DNA of 12,257 bases from ANME-2 cluster archaeon (GTDB taxonomy: Archaea; Halobacteriota; Methanosarcinia; Methanosarcinales; Methanocomedenaceae), in the NCBI GenBank assembly GCA_022353185.1, contig JAKRWB010000171.1, forward strand, positions 1 to 12,257, in the 5' to 3' direction. A model generated the notes under the pieces. The model did no database searches, was not told where the DNA came from, and was given only the letters and a program-made list of their open reading frames with translations. Below are positions 6,621-12,257 of the stretch, piece by piece (within the stretch, counting starts at the first letter, position 1; every line of letters starts with the position of its first letter). A program made the position numbers and the translations under genes.

Positions 6621-8411
6621 TCATTTGTTCTTCTTAATATCCAACAATTCGGGCCACTTTATATTGAACTTTGTAAGAAATATTGCCCCAAATACCAATG
6701 TAACTGAGTTCTTGATAATATGGTCTATCACTGCAGCTGCAGCCCCCACATATCCGGCTATACCTGCGATTCCAAATACAACGGTAAGTGAGGCTTCGTA
6801 AGTACCAATGGCGCCGGGTGTGATAGGGAACATCTTTGCAAGGTTTCCGACTGCCACCGCCAAAAATACAATGGCTATTAACGTTGTCGGAGATGTGGCA
6901 TTATGCACAAATGGGAATGCATTGAGCACAATATAGCAGGTGAGTATATCGATGGTCCAGACTGCCAGTGATGAAAAGAATACTATGATGAAGTCTTTTA
7001 CATTTGAAGATACTGTGAATATCTCGTCAATGAATTTCCTGGCAATACCGGCCACCATGTCAGTATAGTCCCCTGACCTGGAAAACCTGAATATGACACG
7101 CTCAACAGGGGATAAGCCGTCCCTGCCCCGCGATGAGAGGAAGAAGATGCCAGCAAAGAACAGTGCAATAACTGCAACTGATGATAATATCAGGGGCATT
7201 ATCCAGTTATCTACTGACCTCTCGGCCATCACAATCAGCACTGATATCACTCCGATGACCGTTATGGCAATGATATCAAATATCCGTTCCACGGCCAGCG
7301 ATGACATACCTGTGGTCAGGGGGATGTCTTTTTCTTTTTTCAGAATGTATGCCCGGGAGATATCGCCAATCCTGGCCGGAAGTATCACGTTTGCAGACTG
7401 GCTCATGAATATGGTACCTGTGATGAAGTTCAGGTCGTGAGCGTGACCCAGCCGTCCCAGGATATGCTGGTACCTGAGCCCTCTCACCGGCCATGAAAGA
7501 AGGTAGACCACAATTGCTAAGCCAAACATAAGTGGTGATGCTGATAATGCAGCCTGCCATGCATCGTCTATCCCTACCAGCGTGAATATGAGGAACAACA
7601 ACATCAATGCCAGGATAAACGTTACTATGACCTTTCGTTTGCGTCCCACGTGCGGGGCGCTCAACTGCCATCTCAGCCTCACTATCTGGCTGCCCATGCC
7701 AATCACGTCCTTGACCAGGTCAACCTTGGTGGCACCACCGTGGCGCCACCTAACCGGGAATTCCTTTACTTTGTAACCGGCATGCTGTGCCCTGACCAGC
7801 AGTTCGGTATCCCAGAACCAGTGCTCGTCCTCAACCGAATCCATGAGTTCGAACAGGGAGCTCCGCTTGAATGCCTTGAACCCGCATTGGTGGTCGTACA
7901 GGCTGGAACCCAGCATGGTACGTGTTAGAAAATTAAAGCCTTTGGAAGCAATACCACGTTTTATGGGCCGTTTTACATCACTGGACGGCATCATCCGGGA
8001 GCCGGTGGCAAAATCATATCCATCCCTCCTGATAGCTGTAATCAGCTCCTCAAGGTGTGCCATATCGGTAGCAAGGTCCACATCAATGTAGCAGAGCACC
8101 TCACCCTGTGCGGCCTTGAAAGCACGGTTCAGTGCCCGCCCCCGGCCCTGCCTCTCGTCATTGTGAAGATGCACTACATAATCCAGTTCAGATACAAGTT
8201 GGGATGCAAGGCGGTCAGTACCATCAGTACTGCCGTCCTCTGCGATTATAATCTCAAAAGAGTTTGTTATCTGTGACAGGGTCTGTGCCGTAGTAATAAC
8301 AGTATCACGTAAGCGTTTTTCTTCATTATAGGCTGGTAATACAAGTGAGATTTCAATGCTAATGGCAGATTCTCCTATTTTTTTATATATTTGGGGGGTA
8401 AACTGTGTCAT
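6621..8411 (-). CDS. Fusion of GT2 polyprenyl-phosphate glycosyltransferase and LPG-synthase-type membrane domain
   Basis: A 596-residue two-domain protein. Residues about 20-250 are a family 2 glycosyltransferase resembling dolichyl-phosphate glucose/mannose synthases: PAYNE (26-30), EDGS (58-61), the metal-binding DVD (110-112), DHQCGFKAFKR (173-183) and WFWDTELLVRAQHAGY (198-213) with probable catalytic Asp201. Residues about 260-585 are a membrane domain of the UPF0104/LPG synthase family: VRGLRYQHILGRLG (309-322), ANVILPARIGDISRAYILKK (340-359), VERIFDI (374-380), ITPGAIGTYEASL (530-542). The order matches Haloferax AglD, which charges dolichol phosphate with a hexose for S-layer N-glycosylation, so a similar reaction is likely; sugar and lipid cannot be read from the sequence. 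The start is uncertain: ATG 8411 lacks a ribosome binding site, and the first ~18 residues are outside the recognisable domain. It heads the three-gene membrane module. Confidence 0.88.
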   Translation of the reverse strand: MTQFTPQIYKKIGESAISIEISLVLPAYNEEKRLRDTVITTAQTLSQITNSFEIIIAEDGSTDGTDRLASQLVSELDYVVHLHNDERQGRGRALNRAFKAAQGEVLCYIDVDLATDMAHLEELITAIRRDGYDFATGSRMMPSSDVKRPIKRGIASKGFNFLTRTMLGSSLYDHQCGFKAFKRSSLFELMDSVEDEHWFWDTELLVRAQHAGYKVKEFPVRWRHGGATKVDLVKDVIGMGSQIVRLRWQLSAPHVGRKRKVIVTFILALMLLFLIFTLVGIDDAWQAALSASPLMFGLAIVVYLLSWPVRGLRYQHILGRLGHAHDLNFITGTIFMSQSANVILPARIGDISRAYILKKEKDIPLTTGMSSLAVERIFDIIAITVIGVISVLIVMAERSVDNWIMPLILSSVAVIALFFAGIFFLSSRGRDGLSPVERVIFRFSRSGDYTDMVAGIARKFIDEIFTVSSNVKDFIIVFFSSLAVWTIDILTCYIVLNAFPFVHNATSPTTLIAIVFLAVAVGNLAKMFPITPGAIGTYEASLTVVFGIAGIAGYVGAAAAVIDHIIKNSVTLVFGAIFLTKFNIKWPELLDIKKNK

Positions 8412-8435
8412 TTATAGTATTAATGATTACTATAA
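8412..8435. promoter_or_regulatory. Inverted repeat abutting the GT2-fusion start, with a TATA-like sequence
   Basis: Arms ttatagta (8412-8419) and tactataa (8428-8435) are perfect reverse complements around an 8-base spacer. The repeat begins one base upstream of the ATG at 8411, in the 30-base gap after cofG. Minus-strand AATTATA (its last bases in the outer arm) is about 20-26 bases before the ATG, so a leaderless promoter overlapped by an operator is possible. The repeat is A/T rich and short; it could also be chance. Confidence 0.35.
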
Positions 8436-8441
8436 TTTCCG

Positions 8442-9470
8442 TCAAATTATACCGGAAAGTCCATCCTCATTAGTTTTCCTGTATCCTTCATCATCGGTCA
8501 GTTGATAGATAAGCGGGCTCAATTCCTCACTGAACCATCCATCCAGTATATATTGGGGATAGATGGGGAGTCTCTCACGAAGCACTGTATCACTTCCAAC
8601 CCTTTGCTCGAGTTCCTCCACATCAGGCCATTTATGTTCAGGGTTTATGTGGTCAATGGTCTCGGGGGATATGCCGCCCAGGTCAGAGGCACCGTGTTCG
8701 ATAAGCACCCCCGGCGATATTAGGTTGGGCGGCACCTGTACCGCCACATCATCAGGCAAAATCTTCCTTGCCTGTTCGACTGTCCAGAGCATCTCTTCAA
8801 AGGACGGAGGCTCATGTCCGGCCATGGGTGTGCCTGGTTTTGGTGTGAAATTCTGAATGATGACTTCCTGGATATGTCCGTACTTACGATGCAACCCTGT
8901 AATGGTCTTGAGGGACTCTACCCGGTCGGTCCTGGTCTCGCCAATACCCACCAGCAGTCCTGTGGTAAAAGGTATCTTCAATTTACCTGCATTTGCAATA
9001 CTCTCTATCCTCTTTTCGGGTACTTTGCCCGGACTGTTATCATGTGCCTGCAAATGGGCAGTGGTCTCAAGCATCAATCCCATACTGGCATTTAATGGTT
9101 TGAGCAGTGCAAGTTCTTTATACGATAGCACTCCCGGGTTACAGTGGGGCAACAGTCCTATCTTAATAGCCATGCGGCACAGGTCAAACAGGTAATCCAG
9201 GGTACGGTCATACCCGATAGCTTTGAGCCGCTTTGAATATTTGGCATCTTCATCAGGCCGCTCTCCAAAGGTGAACAGTGCTTCGGTGCAGCCGCTCCTT
9301 GTACCTCTTTTGAGTATTTCATCTACCCTGTCCGGATGGATAATATAAGCCTGCGGGTCATCAGGGTTGCGCCTGAACCCGCAATAACCGCAATGGTTCC
9401 GGCACATGTTGGTGACAGGGATAAAGACATTCCTGGAATATGTGACCACTCGATAATGTTCTGATGCCAA
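8442..9470 (-). CDS. cofG: CofG, radical SAM 7,8-didemethyl-8-hydroxy-5-deazariboflavin (Fo) synthase subunit 1
   Basis: CofG is a cytosolic radical SAM enzyme that, with CofH, makes Fo, the redox-active deazaflavin of coenzyme F420. CofG performs the final cyclisation of the tyrosine-derived adduct produced by CofH. The 4Fe-4S motif is C23-x3-C27-x2-C30 inside VTNMCRNHCGYCGFRR (19-34), preceded by VTYSRNVFIPVT, which is diagnostic of CofG. Further family segments are EALFTFGERPDE, TTGLLVGIGETR, QNFTPKPGTPM and VPPNLISP, followed by GASDLGGISP. Length (342) is normal for a standalone archaeal CofG. The start is TTG at 9470: an in-frame stop lies two codons upstream, and AGGTGGT (9476-9482) precedes it by five bases. 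No cofH is in the window. It lies 28 bases after the RCK-only gene and in front of the glycan module, so it may share their transcript. Confidence 0.95.
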   Translation of the reverse strand: MASEHYRVVTYSRNVFIPVTNMCRNHCGYCGFRRNPDDPQAYIIHPDRVDEILKRGTRSGCTEALFTFGERPDEDAKYSKRLKAIGYDRTLDYLFDLCRMAIKIGLLPHCNPGVLSYKELALLKPLNASMGLMLETTAHLQAHDNSPGKVPEKRIESIANAGKLKIPFTTGLLVGIGETRTDRVESLKTITGLHRKYGHIQEVIIQNFTPKPGTPMAGHEPPSFEEMLWTVEQARKILPDDVAVQVPPNLISPGVLIEHGASDLGGISPETIDHINPEHKWPDVEELEQRVGSDTVLRERLPIYPQYILDGWFSEELSPLIYQLTDDEGYRKTNEDGLSGII

Positions 9471-9475
9471 GGATT

Positions 9476-9482
9476 ACCACCT
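9476..9482 (-). promoter_or_regulatory. Ribosome binding site that decides the TTG start of cofG
   Basis: Read on the minus strand this is AGGTGGT, one mismatch from the archaeal anti-16S consensus AGGTGAT, five bases before TTG 9470. Together with the in-frame stop at 9474-9476 it supports TTG over the downstream GTG at 9449. Confidence 0.6.
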
Positions 9483-9498
9483 GAAAATGATTGATGTG

Positions 9499-10197
9499 CT
9501 ATTTGACAAAGTTTTCACGGAAACTTTTTATTTGTTCCATACTACCCAGTACCGCAAGGGTCATACCTTCCAGGATTACGGTTGTGGGTTCAATTTCTGA
9601 GTGGGTTTCATCCCCGATATGTATCCCGATCACAGTGCAGCCTATGGTATTGCGCAGGTCAAGGTCGACCAGAGTCTTACCCACCAATGAAGAGGATGAA
9701 CTGACAGTATACTTTTCGATCTCTATGCCCTCATACATCATTATCGTCTCTTCCTTTAGAGGGTGGTCGTGAGGTAATACCGCAATGCGTCCAAGCATCT
9801 GCCCAGCAATTATGGAAAGCGAAGCAACATAATCGGCACCTGCTTTGTACATCTTGTCAATGGAATGGATATCATTTGCCCGGGCCAGGATAGCACTATC
9901 AGGGTTCTGCTTTCGCGTCACCAGAATGGAAAAAATAATATCGGAATCAGACCCCACAGTCATAATAACCGTGGACGCTCTTTCCACACCTACCTTCTTC
10001 AGGGTAAACTCGGACGTGGCATCCCCAATAAAATAGGTGAAATCCACATCTTCGAACACTTGTTCATTAGAATCCACAACCACTAAAGTCACACCGGCAT
10101 TTAACAGGCGTTGTACTACCCTGTGCCCAACATCACCGTATCCCAGCACAATTGTGTGGTTTTCCATCAAATCCAGTGTTTCGTACATTGTTATCAT
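9499..10197 (-). CDS. Standalone RCK (TrkA-N/TrkA-C) potassium regulatory protein
   Basis: A 232-residue cytosolic protein with one RCK unit. The Rossmann half starts at about residue 14: HTIVLGYGDVGHRVVQRL with an intact nucleotide-binding motif G19-x-G21-x-x-G24, an acidic end of strand 2 (VVVDSN, Asp42), then FIGDATSEFTLKKVGVERA and ADYVASLS. The TrkA-C half covers about 150-230 (SSSSSLVGKTLVDLDLR through GMTLAVLGS). RCK proteins form octameric rings that open or close K+ channels or Trk-type carriers according to bound NAD(H), nucleotide or cation. There are no membrane segments. It lies 8 bases after the K+ channel gene and probably partners it. ATG 10197 has no ribosome binding site; ATG at codon 11 (10167) is an alternative that still keeps the whole domain. 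The ligand is unknown. Confidence 0.85.
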   Translation of the reverse strand: MITMYETLDLMENHTIVLGYGDVGHRVVQRLLNAGVTLVVVDSNEQVFEDVDFTYFIGDATSEFTLKKVGVERASTVIMTVGSDSDIIFSILVTRKQNPDSAILARANDIHSIDKMYKAGADYVASLSIIAGQMLGRIAVLPHDHPLKEETIMMYEGIEIEKYTVSSSSSLVGKTLVDLDLRNTIGCTVIGIHIGDETHSEIEPTTVILEGMTLAVLGSMEQIKSFRENFVK

Positions 10198-10205
10198 GTT
10201 TTTTG

Positions 10206-11207
10206 TTAATGTGTGAGTCGTTTGAATTTCCTCAACTGTTCCTTGGTGCCTACTACCAGCAATATGGAATTCCTCTTTATTATATCATGGGACCTGGGAT
10301 TCAGTGACAAAACACCCCCCTTCCACAACCCTACGATATTGGCACCTGTCAATTCCCGTATTTTTGATTCTTTTAGGCTTTTCCTCAGCAGACTGCTGCC
10401 GGGGTATATGGGAAACTCGGCAATCTCAAGGTCGTCCATGAAAGCTGTACTGTTGACTATCCTGTCTGTCAGGGGTTCTATGGCCTTTCGTCCAATAAAG
10501 GAACCGAGTAGGGATTTCGGCGATACTACCCTGTTGGCGCCTGCATATTTCAAATAATCGGAATTGTTTTTATCATTCACAATTGCCAGAACCTCTACCG
10601 TGTTACAAAATTCCCTTGCAGTTAGTATGATACTGGCATTCTTTTCATCACTCTGGTTGGCAATGAGCAACCTGGACCTACACACACCTGCTAGTTCCAT
10701 TACTTCATCTTTACCTGGGTCCCCAAAAATACATTTTATACCATCATTTAGAAGTGAACGTACCTGGTTTTCATCGTCGTCTACTACAATGAAGGGCATA
10801 TTATGGTCCTCCAGTTCATTGACAAGTGATTCAACCATTTTGTTGTAGCCGCAAATAATAACATGGTTCTCAAGTTTTGTTGGGGCCCTGGTGGGTAATT
10901 CTCCTTTCAATTGTTTCTCGACTAACGGCATAACCACGAAGGGGAAGAGAAGTGCAAATAAGATTATCACTCCCGATAGTGCTACTACCATACTGAATAT
11001 CATTCCAATCGGTGAAGTCATCACCACATCTCCATAACCTACTGTGGTCATGCTACATATTACAAAATATACTCCCTCAATTAAGCTGATTGATTCTCCT
11101 TCAAAATTTGATTTAATGAATATTGCAATATAACTATACAACACAACCAGTATCCAAAAAAGGAAAATAAAATAATATACGGTCCAGCCTGACTTTTTTT
11201 TTGCCAT
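10206..11207 (-). CDS. Two-helix potassium channel with C-terminal RCK domain (MthK-like architecture)
   Basis: A 333-residue ligand-gated K+ channel subunit. Transmembrane helix 1 is about residues 10-32, the pore helix and selectivity filter follow (SMTTVGYGD, filter TVGYG 55-59), and helix 2 is about 66-95. The cytosolic RCK domain begins near 114 (ENHVIICGYNKMVESLV) and ends with a TrkA-C part at about 250-333. The nucleotide motif is unusual: the second and third Gly of GxGxxG are replaced (G120-Y-N-K-M-V). The VVDDDEN stretch (140-146) keeps the acidic strand end. Compared from memory with MthK, the acidic AEAE Ca2+-binding stretch reads AIVN here, so Ca2+ gating is doubtful. Start ATG has no ribosome binding site, fitting a short-leader mRNA; a TATA-like box lies about 32-39 bases upstream. 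It is first of a pair with the RCK-only gene, 8 bases apart. Confidence 0.9.
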   Translation of the reverse strand: MAKKKSGWTVYYFIFLFWILVVLYSYIAIFIKSNFEGESISLIEGVYFVICSMTTVGYGDVVMTSPIGMIFSMVVALSGVIILFALLFPFVVMPLVEKQLKGELPTRAPTKLENHVIICGYNKMVESLVNELEDHNMPFIVVDDDENQVRSLLNDGIKCIFGDPGKDEVMELAGVCRSRLLIANQSDEKNASIILTAREFCNTVEVLAIVNDKNNSDYLKYAGANRVVSPKSLLGSFIGRKAIEPLTDRIVNSTAFMDDLEIAEFPIYPGSSLLRKSLKESKIRELTGANIVGLWKGGVLSLNPRSHDIIKRNSILLVVGTKEQLRKFKRLTH

Positions 11208-11224
11208 GTAGATTCAACACATGA

Positions 11225-11246
11225 ATTAGTGCGAACTAATATAAAG
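11225..11246 (-). promoter_or_regulatory. K+ channel promoter: TATA-like box overlapped by an inverted repeat
   Basis: Minus-strand CTTTATAT (11239-11246) resembles an archaeal TATA box and would start transcription near 11216, leaving about a 9-base leader before the channel gene. A perfect repeat attagt-gcga-actaat (11225-11240) runs from the box toward the start site, a position suited to a repressor. The box is nearly palindromic, so it could also serve rightward transcription toward cofD. Confidence 0.4.
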
Positions 11247-11281
11247 ATTATTTATTATTTTGCAATGAACCTTTCAATAAG

Positions 11282-11290
11282 TTTAATATC
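11282..11290 (+). promoter_or_regulatory. TATA-like box for leaderless cofD transcript
   Basis: TTTAATATC lies 23-31 bases before the ATG at 11313. There is no Shine-Dalgarno sequence before that ATG, so transcription probably starts at or next to the start codon, giving a leaderless mRNA. The spacing is what supports the ATG over the TTG at 11310. Confidence 0.4.
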
Positions 11291-11312
11291 CTGCTCAGTA
11301 CTATGACCATTG

Positions 11313-12227
11313 ATGCTAGTATTATCCGGAGGAACGGGAACACCAAAACTCCTGGGCGGTCTTCGGCAGCTTGTACCTGATGAAGATATTACGGTGGTGG
11401 TCAATACTGCAGAGGACCTGTGGGTATCGGGCAACCTGGTGTGCCCTGATATTGATACTGTTACTTACCTTTTTGCCGGTCTGCTTGACATGGACAAATG
11501 GTGGGGTGTGGCACATGATACCTACCGCACCCATGAAGCCCTTGCCTCGGCCGGACAGAGTGAGGTTTTAAGATTGGGGGATAAGGACCGTGCTACCCAC
11601 ATCCTGCGCTCTGAATGTATCAGGCAGGGCGCATCATTGACTGAGGCTGTGGGCAGGACCGCCCGCATGCTGGGGGCAGGGGCAAACATTCTGCCTATGT
11701 GTGACGAGTCCGTTTCATCCATGATCTCCACAGACAGCGGCACAATGCATTTCCAGGATTTCTGGGTGGGACAGAGGGGGCGACCTGAGGTGCTGGGTGT
11801 GGAATACCAGGGAATGGAAAATTCCAGAATTACAGATGCAGTCCGCAAGGCTGTGGAGCAGGAGGATAATATCATAATCGGGCCCAGCAATCCCATTACA
11901 AGTATAGGCCCCATCCTTGCTGTGAATGGTATGAGAAAACTGATACAAAGCAAACACGTGGTGGCGGTCAGCCCTATCATCGGGTGCGAGCCTGTGAGCG
12001 GGCCGGCAGGCAAGTTGATGAGGGCCTGCGGGTGTGAGGTATTGTCCAGGGGTGTGGCCCGGTTCTATGAGGGGCTGGTGGATGTGTTTGTGGTGGATGA
12101 GCGGGACGGGTTGGGGCTACGGGATGTTGAGGGTATGGATGTGGCTGTGGTGAGTGCGGATACTATAATGACTTCGGCTGAGAAGAGTAAAGCGCTGGCG
12201 AAAGTTGTTATTGGTCAATTGGTTTAG
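11313..12227 (+). CDS. cofD: CofD, 2-phospho-L-lactate transferase of coenzyme F420 biosynthesis
   Basis: CofD is a cytosolic transferase that moves the phospholactyl (or related phosphoenolpyruvyl-derived) group from its guanosine-diphosphate-activated form to Fo, giving F420-0. The N terminus MLVLSGGTGTPKLLGGL is diagnostic, with the nucleotide loop SGGTGTPKL at 5-13. Then come NTAEDLWVSGNLVCPDIDTV (31-50), the Fo-side region WWGVAHDTY (63-71), IIIGPSNPITSIGPIL (187-202) and SPIIGCEPVSGPAGKLMRA (220-238). Length (304) is normal. ATG 11313 is chosen over TTG 11310 because homologues begin at this Met-x-x-LSGGTG and because a TATA-like box is correctly spaced for a leaderless message. It is the only rightward gene and diverges from the K+ channel gene across about 105 bases. 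It ends 30 bases before the window edge. Its codon use toward the 3' end is G-rich but unbroken. Confidence 0.95.
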   Translation: MLVLSGGTGTPKLLGGLRQLVPDEDITVVVNTAEDLWVSGNLVCPDIDTVTYLFAGLLDMDKWWGVAHDTYRTHEALASAGQSEVLRLGDKDRATHILRSECIRQGASLTEAVGRTARMLGAGANILPMCDESVSSMISTDSGTMHFQDFWVGQRGRPEVLGVEYQGMENSRITDAVRKAVEQEDNIIIGPSNPITSIGPILAVNGMRKLIQSKHVVAVSPIIGCEPVSGPAGKLMRACGCEVLSRGVARFYEGLVDVFVVDERDGLGLRDVEGMDVAVVSADTIMTSAEKSKALAKVVIGQLV

Positions 12228-12257
12228 CGGGTAATGTAGTTCTTGTGGTTCTGAATA

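Noticed and set aside
7276..7671. A 131-codon minus-strand frame inside the GT2 fusion gene
   Set aside because: It is an out-of-frame shadow of the same strand; the main frame carries uninterrupted family motifs through this stretch.
4403..8411. Lysylphosphatidylglycerol synthesis (antimicrobial peptide resistance) as the role of the LPG-type proteins
   Set aside because: Neither protein has the cytosolic aminoacyl-tRNA-using domain of MprF, and the neighbours are glycan enzymes.
11522..12013. A 163-codon minus-strand frame opposite cofD
   Set aside because: It is fully contained in an intact cofD with all family motifs, and lacks a promoter or ribosome binding site.
1..12257. CRISPR arrays, insertion sequences, tRNA/rRNA genes or a defence cluster
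   Set aside because: No regularly spaced repeats, transposase motifs, terminal repeats or recognisable RNA gene sequences were seen; nearly all bases belong to housekeeping or membrane genes.

Overview
The window looks like a chromosomal segment of a methanogenic or methane-oxidising archaeon, most probably order Methanosarcinales (a Methanosarcina or ANME-2 type lineage). Evidence: two genes for the deazaflavin coenzyme F420 (cofG, cofD), a Cbi-type cobalt/nickel ABC importer, an archaeal YYY-family (DUF2298) membrane protein, archaeal TATA-like boxes, GGTGA/AGGTG ribosome binding sites and TTG/GTG start codons. The lineage is inferred from gene content and was not tested by a search. All genes are on the minus strand except cofD at the right end. 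I see no RNA gene, insertion sequence, CRISPR array or defence island.

Layout from left to right. Bases 1-135 hold no convincing gene, only T-rich (minus strand) sequence that probably ends the first operon. Bases 136-3301 are a tight cbiM-cbiN-cbiQ-cbiO operon for Co2+ or Ni2+ uptake; its promoter region (3302-3425) carries a TATA-like box followed by a perfect 12-bp inverted repeat, a good operator candidate. Bases 3426-8411 form a three-gene membrane module: a glycosyltransferase family 2 enzyme fused to an LPG-synthase-like membrane domain, a YYY/DUF2298 putative GT-C protein, and a second, standalone LPG-synthase-like membrane protein. It reads as a lipid-linked sugar synthesis, translocation and transfer unit for surface glycans, but no step is proven. 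Bases 8442-9470 encode CofG. Bases 9499-11207 encode a two-helix K+ channel with an RCK domain and, just downstream, a separate RCK-only protein. Bases 11208-11312 are a divergent promoter region, and cofD runs rightward to 12227.

How the genes work together: CofG makes part of the F420 chromophore precursor Fo and CofD later attaches the phospholactyl side chain, so the two F420 genes bracket the K+ channel pair. The Cbi importer would supply metal for corrinoids and/or coenzyme F430 and hydrogenases. The most interesting points are a ~175-residue C-terminal extension on the CbiO ATPase; the glycan module with two LPG-type membrane domains around an uncharacterised YYY protein; the channel RCK domain with a degenerate nucleotide-binding motif beside a separate RCK protein with an intact one; and perfect inverted repeats placed at three promoters.
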